Assembly (NCBI GenBank): GCA_009602725.1
Contig: WELB01000149.1
Location: forward strand, 27,109 to 91,108
Source of the DNA: Spirogloea muscicola
Taxonomy: Eukaryota; Streptophyta; Zygnematophyceae; Spirogloeales; Spirogloeaceae
DNA length: 64,000 bases
Reading direction: 5' to 3'
Shown piece after piece: positions 1 through 10,134 of this stretch. Each line of letters starts with the position of its first letter. Positions within the stretch are counted from its first letter, which is position 1. Position numbers and translations under genes: made by a program. Below the pieces are notes generated by a model, which was not told the origin of the DNA, made no database searches, and was given only the letters and a program-made list of their open reading frames with translations.

Positions 1-106
1 TTCACGCAATAGTGCCAGCACCCTGGCTGCTCTGAAGATATTTCAAGCATTCAAAATACCAACCAGAAACATCTCATTGACCACTTATGCAGGTCAAAGT
101 TCTTGC

Positions 107-2299
107 CTGTGCAGCTCAACCCGCACGCACCCACATCTCTGCTCGTCATCAGTAGGAGTCGTGTTTTGACGATGCTCTGAAGACACTCCACACTTGTCGC
201 ATGACAGGGTGTCAACCCACCTGCCAGGTTGCGACAATGCATGTAACGTATTCCGACAAAGCAGGTCGTCTGAAGCGCATCTGCAGGCTGTGGTGTGCAG
301 TGCTTACCTAAAGAAGGTGTGCTTAAACCAGAGCAGCAGCTGCTTGAGCAGCTCACAGCGGAGCTCGCTGTTTTCAGCCTTGAACGATTCGCCACTGCAC
401 TCTTCTCCTGTCCTCTGTTCATTGTGTATTCACGCTTTCAGACACATAAAGACGCTCTGTAAATGTAAGATTCTCGATGAGTACTCATTTGTACTTGATT
501 AAGATGTTCTGAAAGTAGTACTTCCTGACAACGACTTTCAGGTGTTTGGAACCAGGAACCTAACCTTGTAGAAGGCAACAGCTGCTTGCGCTTCAAGGAT
601 GTCATGTGGAATGATTGCCCTGGCCTTTTCTTGGATCCGAGGATCCTCATACTGCAGAGCAAGGGAGGGTGAAGGAAGAGGGGGAAGCCGTTGTTCAAGT
701 AGAACAAGCAGGCCTGCTTCTGAGAAGCAAGCCAATGGTATGCTTATGGCCTTGCAACTTGAATACTCACATTCACCTGCTTGACATTGATGAGGTAATA
801 AAGCACAAAATTCTGGAATCTAGTTTGCCGACTCGGGTCTATAATCTATTTGTCTGTAGATGCGGCCAGCGCTGCGTCCTCCTGAGCCTGTATCAAACAA
901 CAGAAACCACGCAATATAATCATCACTTCATGTGTCGCGCTCGAAGGTGCAGAACAGTTAGCAACTGCTTTACAGACGTCATCTCAACCGTACTTCGACA
1001 TTGCAGTCCGTCCAAAGAGTCGTCATAGAGCTTGCGAAGGTAATGACGAAGAAGTATTTGTGTTAGTGGGAAAGTCAGAATCAGACTAGACTAGCAAGTT
1101 CTTCAGTCACTCATGGTGCCAACTGGCATAAAGCAAGCGGCTGAGAAGTCAATAGTCTAGAGCAGACTGCAAGGCAAGTGCAGGCAATCAGGCCAAATTG
1201 AGGGGTAGCAGAGACCTGCAGGTGTTGAGACTTTTCGTCTATCAAAGGTTTTGGTCGTTGATGTTGTACTTGATCAGAACGAGTAGTCTGTTGTCGTGAA
1301 GTCAGGCTTGTGCAGTCCATCAGCACATCGGTTGCATTGTGAAAGTCCAAGTTAGACAAATTCCTGTCGTGGCGGTGCCAATTGTGTCCAAGTCTGACGA
1401 TCTGAAATGTTGACAGACTGCCACGTGAGTTGTGCATATCAAGGAATATAGGAAAGTGATTGAATGATGTTGGCTTTCAGGTCTCAGCCAGGTGTGTGCT
1501 ATACATGGCATCAAGTCTATTTTCTGAGTTACAAGCTTCGCACGGACGAGTCTCAAAGATGAGCATACAACGTGGTCATCGGTGTCAAGGCAAAGCAAAC
1601 AAGTGCAGCTTGTCGGTTACATCTAGCTACCTCCTGATCCAGGGGAGGTACTCCGGTCAAAGAGAATAGCTGGTACTGCAACACCTTTACAAGAGGAGGG
1701 AGGGGTCCGGAAAGGCAAGCAAGATACACAGGAAATCAACAGTATGAAGTCTCTGTTGTTGGAGCATTTTCAAAGTACGTCTACCTTTCGTCTTGTGCTC
1801 ACCCGTGGGTACTAATGTCATCTTAGGTACCTTAGATTAGGTCTCCGTATTATGTAGCATTGTTTAGTCTGCACTCGACTCTGCCTGAACAATGTATTGG
1901 CTTGAATTGGCCTCCCTTTCAATTCATGCGCCCCGCGCGCCTTCTCTCTCTCTCTCTCTCTCTCTCTTCTCTTCTCTCTCTCTCTCTCTCTCACATGCGA
2001 GAGACCAAATCAGCTTTGTCTCAACTTCCGCAGGCGAGAAGCGCTCTTTCGGTGGCTGAGAATGGCCAGCCAAAAGAAGCGAGCACCAGCAGACGGGGCT
2101 CAGCAGAGCAAGAGCATATCAGCAATCGCGACAGTCAGGAAGACACCTGTACAAAAGCTACCCAGGCAGCTTGTTCAAAGGAGGATGGTGAGCGTTGTGC
2201 TGCATAGCTGGCCTGCCTTACCTCCACGCTCTCCTCGTCGTCGCACTCCAACTCGAATCGGGTGTAGTTGAATATGACGACAAGCTTCCGTAGAACCAT
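107..2299 (-). pseudogene. PNG1: PNG1 copy A: peptide:N-glycanase, 5' half, nonsense-bearing
   Basis: Seven exons of a plant-type peptide:N-glycanase can be followed on the minus strand: 2299-2222 (starts MVLRKL), 1684-1631, 1401-1216, 887-777, 651-565 (YEDPRIQEKARAI), 414-308 (WFKHTFF) and 220-107 (zinc-ribbon half, SCDKCG). Exons 8 onward would lie left of the window. Exon lengths and phases equal those of copy C (26770-33109), except that exon 3 is 186 rather than 198 nt. Exon 4 has an in-frame TAG at 848-846 where copy C has Gln, so I call this copy a probable pseudogene. Exon 7 ends at a GC donor (CACAG|GCAAGA), as in the other copies. A transcript that skips exon 4 (111 nt, a multiple of three) would avoid the stop, so decay is likely but not certain. 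Confidence 0.75.
1941..1992. repeat. (CT)n microsatellite in intron 1 of PNG1 copy A
   Basis: Nearly pure CT run with two TTCTCTT interruptions. It is absent from the equivalent intron of copies B and C, so it expanded after duplication. Confidence 0.9.
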
Positions 2300-2423
2300 C
2301 TCTGACCATCTGAGGGAGCTCAGCTGCCAGAGCTGGCCCGCAACTGCCGATCAGCGACCGCGCGGCTCGTCACCGAAAACCCCGCCAGCAATTTCCGGGG
2401 CCCGCCTGGAGCTCCGGGGGCGA

Positions 2424-2425
<2 letters not shown>

Positions 2426-2458
<33 letters not shown>
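2426..2458. repeat. (CGG)n tract upstream of PNG1 copy A
   Basis: Trinucleotide CGG run about 130 bp upstream of the start codon (on the minus strand it reads GCC). Similar GCC/CGG tracts sit upstream of copy B (about 18046-18078) and copy C (about 33238-33294), so it is an old shared part of the 5' region. It produces spurious poly-Ala, poly-Pro and poly-Arg ORFs. Confidence 0.85.
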
Positions 2459-2623
2459 TGCAGGCCTGGCGACGGCGCTTGATCGCCGCCGTTCGACGTC
2501 GCTGCAGTGTGCCCGCCCGCCCGCCAACTCGGCGGTTGACAGTAATTTGGCTGCGGCCTCCGGCTTCCGTTAGGGCGCCGTCCATCCGCCTGCTGGAGAA
2601 GTGGCTCTCCCAATGAGGGCAAG

Positions 2624-2814
2624 GGCTATGCTCCTGGAAGTATGTCCCCTGGCCAGAGCCAGAGGCAGCAGCAAGGGCTCGGCCAGCACGCAGGTGCAGC
2701 GCACGGGCCATGGACCTCTGCAGCGAGACGGCCAGGCGCATGCGATACACCTGGGCACAGCCCTTGCTGCTGCCTCTGGCTCTGGCCAGGGGACATACTT
2801 CCAGGAGCATAGCC
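2624..2814. repeat. Perfect inverted repeat, two 56-bp arms
   Basis: 2624-2679 and 2759-2814 are exact reverse complements, separated by 79 bp. The arms derive from the end of the retroelement ORF (HLRAGRALAAASG region), so this is a fold-back of a retroelement fragment. Confidence 0.9.
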
Positions 2815-3008
2815 TCTCCGACCTGCGCCTGCTTAGCAGGGGTTACTGAGTGGTTAGTAGCTGCTTTGTTTTTTCTTGTGTGCTTGTCATTTCTGCTGCT
2901 TCGCCTTAGGGCTTCGCCTGGCTTCCCCCCCCCTCTTCTTGTACTCTGTTCATTCTTTTTTGGGCTGGCTGTTCCAGCCCATATTCTCAATGGGCGAGCC
3001 CTTCTTCG
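2700..3008 (+). mobile_element. Retroelement 3' end, subfamily 1, with hairpin tail
   Basis: The end of the retroelement ORF (terminal LLSRGY, stop at about 2848) is followed by a 3' UTR-like tract, then the tail module: GTTCATTC, a T run, stem GGGCTGG/CCAGCCC (about 2965-2985), CTCAATGGGCGAGCCC ending near 3002. This shows the order ORF end, roughly 110 bp, hairpin, terminal box. No reverse-transcriptase domain is present, so it is a 5'-truncated remnant. Confidence 0.65.
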
Positions 3009-3078
3009 AAAAGCCAGCCCGCCTGCTAGCAAGAAGAAAGAGCTATTCAGATTTGCATCTACTGACTAGAAGAAAGGG

Positions 3079-3150
3079 CTCGCCCATAGAGAAGAGTGGC
3101 TGGCAAAGCCAGCCCAAAAAGAATGGACAATATCCCAAGCCAAAGAAAGA
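3079..3150 (-). mobile_element. Hairpin tail module, facing the 2700-3008 copy
   Basis: Reverse-orientation tail: GCTCGCCCATAGAG, GGCTGG-CAAAG-CCAGCCC hairpin, A run, GAATGGACAA. It is tail-to-tail with the preceding copy, about 75 bp apart. Confidence 0.75.
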
Positions 3151-3219
3151 GGAGCCGGAAACGAACTACACTACAGTCCATGCCTTTGGACTAGGACAAA
3201 GACATCAGCCAGAGGACGC

Positions 3220-4026
3220 TCAGTAATCTCTAGTCAGGAGATGCAAGTCTGAGTAGCTAGCCGGGGGAAAGACATCGCCCTGACGGAAGCCGGAGGCCGC
3301 CGCCAAAGCTCTGCCTGCGCGCAAGTGGACCGCGAACGCAAGTGACCGCTGAAGCGAGACGGCCAACCGCATGCGGAAGACCTTCGCAAGGGACCCGGCG
3401 ACATTGAAGCCGGGCTGCTCGCCCTGCTGCCCGTGGCGGCGGGCCGCGGCCTGCTGCGCCAGGCGGTGAAGCAAGTCGAGCCACTTTGCGCCGAAGGCCC
3501 CGTGTACGTTGACTGCAAGGGGAACAAAGTCGTCGCCCATCGGGTGGTCTGCGTATTTACGTTCCTTGGCGTCCGCCGCTTGGCGGATTGCGTAGTTCGC
3601 CTCCTCCGACGATCGCTTGGCGCTGCCGGAGACAACGCAGTCAGTCGTGATCACATCGGCGATGAGCCGAGGCCCCCCGCCGAGCGCGCTGGCGACGAGA
3701 TCGGCCCGCCGGGTGTGGACGCGGCCATCCGACCGAGCGATCGGAGGCATGATGCTGGTACTTTCGAGCGCCACCGAGTAACCGGCCTCGACGCAGATTC
3801 CATACATGGCGTTCCGCAGCAAGTCGTGTGTTCCTGTCTGCTCCCCGCCCCGTGCGCACCTGAGCATGTGAGCTGCCAGCGATGCCGCGTCTGAACCGCG
3901 CTCCCCGCATTCACGCTGCTGTACTCCAGTGAGGCAGGGTGGGTGGAGGCCGAGGAGGCGGTGCACCGCCGTACGGAAGGCGGCATCGGGCATTCGCAGC
4001 GCATCATGGATCGGCAGGGCAGACAA
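3220..4026 (-). mobile_element. Retroelement C-terminal ORF: CCHC knuckle plus endonuclease-like core
   Basis: A 268-residue open frame and the best-preserved fragment of the dispersed family. In order: a Cys-rich knuckle at about residues 38-58 (ECGERG, then AHMLRC), followed by HDLLRNAM; then RRADLVA and GGGPRLIADVITTD at about residues 104-126, which look like the acidic core of PD-(D/E)XK folds; then KYADHP, VHGAFGAKWLDLLHRLA; then a conserved C-terminal block with HLRAGRALAAASG and SYSDLHLLTRDY before the stop. The knuckle-then-RLE order is that of site-specific LINE C-termini (R2/NeSL/CRE type). No reverse transcriptase lies upstream, so this is a 5'-truncated copy. Function is inferred from motifs only. 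Confidence 0.6.
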
Positions 4027-4071
4027 CCAAGCTGCCGCCCCAGGTGAGGATGCCGAGTGAGCAACAGCAGG

Positions 4072-4500
4072 TCAGAATAGCTCGATGCGGGGAAGGGGGC
4101 GCTCCGCCGAGACCCGGAGGTGGCGGCCAGAGCGCGTCCTGCGTGCGTGTGGACTGCGAGGGTAAGGGAACGTTGGGAACGATATTGCCAGGCGCATCCG
4201 AAAGACTTGGGCGAGCGACCCGGCGGCGTTGAAGCCGGGCAGCGCCCCAGGCAGACCCGACCTCCGGTCAATAGCTTGACGGGCAAGCCGCTGGAGGAGA
4301 TCCAGCCAGCGGCTGCCGAACGCCCCGTGGACGTCGATTGCCAAGGCCGCGAACTCGTTGCCAACCCGGTGGTCAGCGTATTTGCGCTCTTTTCCCCGGG
4401 CCCGCCAGGCCTACCGCATGCCCTGCACGCGACGCCGACCTGGTGGGGTTGCCGGAGTCGAAGCAGTCTGTTGTCACGACGTCGGCGATGATGCGGGAGC
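4072..4500 (-). mobile_element. Decayed retroelement C-terminal fragment
   Basis: Frameshifted relative of 3220-4026. DVHGAFGSRWLDLLQRLARQ, FNAAGSLAQVFRMRLA and the terminal block are readable in pieces. Confidence 0.55.
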
Positions 4501-4529
4501 CGCCGCCGGGCGGGATAGAAAGAAAGAAG

Positions 4530-4700
4530 TGGCACTCCCAATGGGGGCAAGGGCTGCGAAAAGCCAGCCCAAAAAGAATTCACAAAGGTTCAGAAAAGGA
4601 AAGGGCTCGCCCATTGAGGATAGGGGCTGGACAAGCCAGCCCAAAAAAGAATGAACAAAGAACGAGAAGGGGGCCAGAGGAAGCCAGAGGAAGCGCTAAG
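4530..4700 (-). mobile_element. Two tandem hairpin tails (type II then type I)
   Basis: About 4530-4590 holds the type II tail (GTGGCACTCCCAATGGGGGC, then GGGCTGCGAAAAGCCAGCCC). 4607-4680 holds type I (GGGCTCGCCCATTGAGGAT, then GGGGCTGGACAAGCCAGCCC). They share layout but differ in the terminal box, which defines two tail types. Confidence 0.75.
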
Positions 4701-4736
4701 AAACCAAAGCACACAAAGAAAGAAAGCAGCTACAAA

Positions 4737-5159
4737 TCACTCAGTAACCCCTGCTAAGCAGCCGCAAATCAGAGAGGCTAGGGTCCTGGAAGTGGGTCCC
4801 CTGGAGGGGCCTAAGAGCGGGCCTAAGAGCGGTGAGCAGCTAGCTACAAAGGGGCCTGAAGGGGGATAGCGACCAGGTCGGCGCGTCGGGTGTGGGGCAG
4901 GCCGTCCGCGCCCCGCTGGATTGGCATTACTGTGGAGTTTTCCACCGCCACCTTGAAGCCCGCCTCGATGAACACCCCCCCCCTGCATACCATCGCGCAG
5001 AAGATCATGGGAAGCGGTCCGCTCGCCCCCGTGTGCGCAACGGAGCATGTGCGCGGCCAGCTCCGCAGGGTCGGCGTGCCGGGCACCGCACTCGCACTGT
5101 GTGACAGGGAGGAGTCCCAAGAGCCGCTGTACCGCCGTCCTGAAGACCTCATCGGGCAT
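4737..5159 (-). mobile_element. Retroelement fragment: knuckle region and C-terminal end
   Basis: Encodes FRTAVQRLLGLLP, QCECGARHADPAELAAHMLR and HDLLRDGM, the region just before the endonuclease-like core, then runs frameshifted into the terminal LAGVTE tract. Confidence 0.55.
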
Positions 5160-5589
5160 GGTAAGTGCTGCGTAGAGTGGGAGCGCTTGGAGCCACGCCG
5201 CCGCCCCAGCGGAAGAGGCGGAAAGAAGCCGAGCACGCCCGCGAACGTCAGACTAGAGGTAAGTGAGAGTCCCCTTGCTGCCGTCTTAGCACTTAGTACC
5301 TTGCTTTCTGCGCGATCCGGCTCCTTCAGACCTTGTCCATTTCTTTGAGCTGGCCTCTTACAGCCACCAGTCGCGCTTTCTCTGATTTGAAGAGAAAGTG
5401 GCTCTCCCCAAGCGCGGCCTGCCCGCCTGTGTACTGCGTGATGAGCCACAGAGCATTGGGAGGAGACAGACAGCCGCAAGGGGGCGAGGGCTGTGGAAAA
5501 AGAGATAAGAAAAGCGCCCGAAAAATAATGACAAGGTCCGAAGGGGCCGGAAAGCGCTAAGGACATAGTCAAGCAATCCGTCCCATTCC

Positions 5590-5830
5590 GCCGCAGTGGC
5601 CTGTGCATCATTGCCGACGTGATCACCACAGATGTGATTGACCGCTCCGATTCTGGGCTCTCTGCTTCGAAGGCTGGGCATGCAGCAGCCAACGCCGCTC
5701 GTGGGAAAACTTTCGCGGCCATGCCCGGCCAAGTACGCGGACTACTCGGAAGGGAACGAGTTTGTTACACTGTCTATCGATGTGCACGGGCTTTCGGATC
5801 TCAGTAGCTCGACCAGTTGAACCGGCTTGC
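5590..5830 (+). mobile_element. Retroelement fragment, endonuclease-like core
   Basis: Readable as IIADVITTDVIDRS followed by a frameshifted KYADYSEGNEFVTLSIDVHG. It resembles 19195-19602, which has the same core. Confidence 0.5.
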
Positions 5831-6233
5831 GCGCCACGCTGGCTGTAGCTTCGGTCCCTAACAGGCAGGTTAGAGCCGAATGCGTCCTCTTTGAGATTGA
5901 GTGCTTGGAAATTTGGGACAACCACCCGCCACGGGGAAGCACTCCGACACAGCCGAAGACTTGCCCTATGGCGCTGCCGCTAGGCAGCAGCCCCACCTCC
6001 CTGGGCACCCGCTGCATCCTTGCCTCTAGCGGGACGCCGCCAAGGTCTTCATAACGAGCCGGCAACGAGCCGCGGGGTAGTGGTCTACAGCAGCAGGCAG
6101 CAGCAGGGCTGCGCCTCTCAGACTTCACTGAGTCCCCGACCTCCGGTCGAGTCTCTTTACACTCCGTCGTCTGGTGCTTCTGCGTGCCACCTCCCCTCCA
6201 GGGTGCAGGGGGTCGCTCCACGGCTTGCCCACG

Positions 6234-6430
6234 AGCATGTTTGACGAGGGAAGCATGAGCTGTCTCCAGCAGGCGCCATGGCGCCGAGCATGGCCGCGGC
6301 AAAGCATGCCGCCAAGCATGGCCGAGACCGGGCATGGCCGAGCATGGCCGCGACCGAACATGCCGCCGGGGAAGTCCGGGCCCACGCATGCCGCTGAGCA
6401 TGTCTGGGCCGAGCATGACGGGAGCATGCG
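6234..6430. repeat. Imperfect GCATGGCCG array
   Basis: About a dozen GCATG cores at irregular spacing of roughly 9-25 bp, many as GCATGGCCG or GCATGCCGC. The rest of 5831-6540 holds no gene I recognise; its long ORFs on both strands are by-products of this repeat. Confidence 0.6.
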
Positions 6431-6579
6431 AGGCCACCGGGACGAGCCTGGAGGGAATGTCAACAGCAAGAGTGCCAGGGCGGTTCGTGCCGTTCGGCAC
6501 GGGGCTAACGACCAAAAGACCTTGGTAAGTTCTGGGGAACTTGCCCACAACTAGTGGCACCCCATGTAAGCGCTATCAA

Positions 6580-7440
6580 AACTGTTTGGCGCTCACAAGC
6601 CTGGGAACGCTACAGTGCCTGAATATATCCCAGCCTCCAGCTTGGCAATTGCCGCTGGGTTGCAAGATGTCATACAAAGGGGCTAGCAACTGCCGCGGTT
6701 TGGCACCTCCGAATGCTCTGGCTTGCTCCGCAGTAGTGTTGTCGCAAATGTTTGAAGGCATTCTTAGCTCCTTCCTCCTGCACCTTGTACTTTTCTTCCT
6801 GGGATGGCAGAAGAGCCCACAAACTGCAACGTGCTGCCTCTGGAGGGTCCGAACCTGCAGTCGGCATACAGTGGTCTCATGTACCTCCTGTCAGCATCTC
6901 TTACTACACAATACCCTTGCTCACTATACTGAACTGGCTCCTCCGAGTCAGTATGGCGGAAAATGACGTCCTTCCAAATTTGACGGCACTCTTGTTGCTT
7001 AGCTTACTGAATAATGCTGAGCACATATCAGCTGCTATTGGTGCTCAAGCTCTTCCCCGTCATTGGCCCAGTACTCCAGAGCTTCAATCAAGGGAAATGT
7101 ACCAGTACCCTTACTCAATAATTACTCTGGGCCCCTCTGGGTGCCAGCAGCTGACTGACGGGCCACGAGTTGCTGTGCCAGACCTGCACGCTTGATTGCC
7201 TTCATATTGCTCAATGTAGGCGCTCAATGTGCAGCTTCTGAAGCGTAAGGATGAAGCAGCGGTTACAATGCAATCCTTTCTTGGGCCTGCTTGCCGGCTT
7301 CTTCACCTGTGTCATGTAGCTCTTGTTGATCCTTATTCACTACTGCCTCCACTACCGTGAAGGTATCTGCAAGATCAACCCCTGGCGGCAGGTCTTGTAA
7401 AATCTTTTTCATTTTGCGCTGGCCTCTTACGGTCTCCAAA
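6580..7440 (-). other. Possible unrecognised minus-strand exons
   Basis: A coding-like peptide (starts MKKILQDLPPGVDL, about 7410-7265) and another around 6860-6670 (EEKYKVQEEGAKNAFKHL) are readable on the minus strand. I recognise neither and see no convincing splice structure. It may be remnants of a gene or element. Confidence 0.2.
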
Positions 7441-7444
7441 TTTC

Positions 7445-9200
7445 GAAGGGCTGTAAGTTCTACAACGGTTTATCTCTTATGTGGGCTAAGTTGTCATAGC
7501 TCGCCCCCTTAATAGAGGCGCTTCTTCGGGCTGGCCTTCCAAACCGAGCCGCTTTGTAATTTCCCGCTGGCCTTTTCACAGCCCACACCCGTTTGGAATT
7601 GCTTACAGCTCCGGAAGAGCGAGAAATTGAGAAGGTCCAAAGGGGCCAAAATATGTCCAGCTGAAAGAGGTACTCAAGCAAGGACCAGGTATGTACAAAG
7701 TCGGAAAGGGTCGGAAGGCGCAAAAGGCAAAAAATAGTCTCTGTGGCTTATGGGGTGGGCGCTCGATAAAATATAATAAATTATATCAGCAAGTGCAGAT
7801 CAGATAATCAGAGGGCGGAAGATTGTTCAAAGAGGACGGGGCACTTTCAGGGGGCGAGGGCTGTGAAAAGGGAAGGGCTCGCCCATTGAGGATAGGGGCT
7901 GGAAAACCAGCCCAAAAAACAACAACAAAGTATGAACAAAGTACGAGAAGGGGGCCAGAGGAAGCGCTAAGAAAACAAAGCACACAAAGAAAGAAAGCAG
8001 CGACAAATCACTCAGTAACCCCTGCCAAGCAGCCGCAAATCAGAGAGGCTAGGGTCCTGAAAGTGGGTTTCCTGGCCAGAGCCAGAGGCAGCAGCATGAG
8101 CCCTGCCGGCGCGAAGGTGCAGCGCACGGGCCATCGACCGCTGCAGCGAGACGACCAGGCGCATGCAATACAATTGCGCCAGCGATTATGCTGCAGGGAA
8201 GTCTACAGGCTCCCCATGGAAGCGACGGGCAATGGTGTGGCGGGCGAGCTGGGTGAGCAGCTCGAGCCACCGAGCGCCCAGCGCCCCATGGGTGTCTATG
8301 GCCAACGGGAAGAACTTGTCGGCCTGCGGATGGTCAGCGTACTTGAGCTCCTTAGCGCGAGCGGCGCCGGCGACCGCAAGAGGAGAAAACAGCTCCTCCA
8401 GATTGAAAGCAATGGCTGTGAGAGGCCAGCCCAAAGAAGAAGTGGCTCTCCCAGTGGGGGCAAGGGCAAGGGCTGTGATAAGCCAGCCCGAAATTGAATG
8501 ACAAGGTTCGAAGGGGCCAAACCACGGAAGGGGCCAGAAGCGCTATCTCAAAACTAGGGAGTAAACCTTTCTATAACTGCGAGTGAGTAGCAGCAAATCA
8601 GAAAAAGAAGAAGTGGCTCTCCCAGTGGGGGCAAGGGCTGTGAGAAGCCAGCCGATCAGAATGACTAACAGAAAATTCCCTGACAAAAGCCAGAGGCTGC
8701 AGCGAGCGCGGCCAGCACACAGGTGCAAGGCGTGGGTCATGGACCGCTGAAGGGAGATGGACAGGCGATGCGGTAGACCTGGGCCAACGGGATGGAGAAA
8801 TAGCTCTTCCCACGCGAGGCATGGCTGTTCGAGGCCAGCCGATAGGACCGTTACAAGGTCTGGAAGGGCCGGAAGGCGCAAAAAGCAGGATGCTATTTGC
8901 CATTGCTTCTGCAAAATGGGCGCTCAATAAGCTTTGGTCAGCAAGTGCAGAGCAGAATAACTAGAGGGCGGAAAAGCGTCGCCATGACAGAACGATCACT
9001 TTGGACATTGTCCAAGATTTTGGGCTGGCTTCCCCTCGATAAATGAAGAAAGAGCTCGCCCATTGAGGATAGGGGCTGGAACAGCCAGGCCCAAAAAAGA
9101 ATGAGCAGAGTACAAGAAGCTCAAGAAGAAGGGGGCCAGGCGAAGCACTAAGGCGAAGCACTAAAAAAGAAGCACACAAGACGAAACAAAGCTGGCTTCC
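7445..9200 (-). mobile_element. Cluster of nested retroelement fragments and tails
   Basis: Hairpin tails lie at about 7868-7990 (type I), 8430-8515 and 8608-8660 (type II) and 9050-9130 (type I). An ORF fragment at 8434-8049 reads ADKFFPLAIDTHGALGARWL; it gives the unoccupied sequence used to define the solo LTR at 20579-20949. A single unknown base at 9221 may be a scaffold join. No host gene seen. Confidence 0.6.
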
Positions 9201-9231
9201 CCCCCCTTTTTTTTTTTTTTNCTGCTACGTC

Positions 9232-9380
9232 ATAAGATGTGCTTACCTCTGTACTTGGCCATACTGGCCTTCGATTGTTTCAAATACACGAAATTTCCCT
9301 GACCAAAGAAGAAGGCTCGCCCATAGAGAAAGAGGGGCTGGCAAAGCCAGCCCAAAAAGAATGGACAAAGGGAGTTGGGT
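9232..9380. mobile_element. Subfamily-2 tail motif plus type I hairpin tail
   Basis: 9232-9290 carries GTGCTTACCTCTGTACTTGG followed by CCATACTGGCC, one of six dispersed copies of a second tail motif. 9310-9370 is a reverse-oriented hairpin tail. Confidence 0.6.
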
Positions 9381-9480
9381 TTGCCCAGGCCCTTTGCGTC
9401 GACCAAGGACCGCGCTGGCCCGCACCTTGCGGCAAACCGCGCTGCGACGCCGGGGCCGCTAATGAGCAGCTACCGCGCCT

Positions 9481-10134
9481 TTGTCGCCAACCCGCGCCTT
9501 GCGGACCCGTCCCCCGCTCTATCCGCGCCCCCGGGCTGATCCCCCGCTCCTGAGACCGGCCTGTGCACAGAGCGGCCATGATTTGTCTCCTCCCCTCAAA
9601 ACTTTCACAAAGCCCACACACAATGCCACCTTGCTCCCTCCTCCGACGCCATATAGCGGCGAGCTCAGGGCGCGCTCTCGCCACTCCCTGCCCGTGCCTG
9701 CTTCAGCTGCCAGAGCCGCAACTCGAGTCACCAATCCTGGAGTCTACGACCACTCGGCTCGTGGACAAGCACGCCCAACTGTGCCACGAAGGATGGAGCC
9801 AGCCGCTGAGCGCCGTGTGCTATCTCAAGCTGCCTGGTCCGACGAAGAGGACCGCAGGCGTCGTGAGGAAGTCCGCCGCCAGCGACTTCTAGAATTGCGC
9901 GAGACTGCTCGGCAGGAGTTGGACGAAGTCGCAAGAACGGCAGCTTCAGATAATTTGCCTGTAAATAACGCAGGAAGCCGGCTGCTGCCAAGGCTACAAG
10001 GGGAATTGCCTCCCGACCACATGAGGATTGTACATGCAAGTGCCCGTGTAGCTACTTGGGGGTTGGTTGAAGAGCAAGAAGCTCGTGAATCATGCGCAGC
10101 TTGCCTGAAAATGCGACGCACATGCCAGGGTTGA
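9481..10134 (+). CDS. Hypothetical protein, 217 residues, unrecognised
   Basis: The longest uninterrupted plus-strand frame in the A-B interval. The first third is Pro/Arg-rich. The middle (about residues 118-150) is a highly charged Glu/Arg helix (EEDRRRREEVRRQRLLELRE), likely a coiled coil. The end has a CAACLKMRRTC cluster that could bind a metal. The first in-frame ATG used here is uncertain; the Met at about 9793 (MEPAAERR) is an equally good start. It could be a host gene exon or part of a transposon. No family recognised. Confidence 0.3.
   Translation: MSPTRALRTRPPLYPRPRADPPLLRPACAQSGHDLSPPLKTFTKPTHNATLLPPPTPYSGELRARSRHSLPVPASAARAATRVTNPGVYDHSARGQARPTVPRRMEPAAERRVLSQAAWSDEEDRRRREEVRRQRLLELRETARQELDEVARTAASDNLPVNNAGSRLLPRLQGELPPDHMRIVHASARVATWGLVEEQEARESCAACLKMRRTCQG

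Noticed and set aside
2370-3032. 220-residue minus-strand ORF crossing the CGG tract
   Set aside because: Fuses repeat-derived Arg runs with retroelement fold-back sequence and is not conserved upstream of copies B or C.
4530-4680. Regularly recurring short repeats considered as a CRISPR array
   Set aside because: Copies are in both orientations, unevenly spaced and dispersed over 60 kb of an intron-bearing eukaryotic sequence.
5742-6560. 272-residue minus-strand ORF
   Set aside because: Composition follows the GCATGGCCG repeat and no domain is recognisable.
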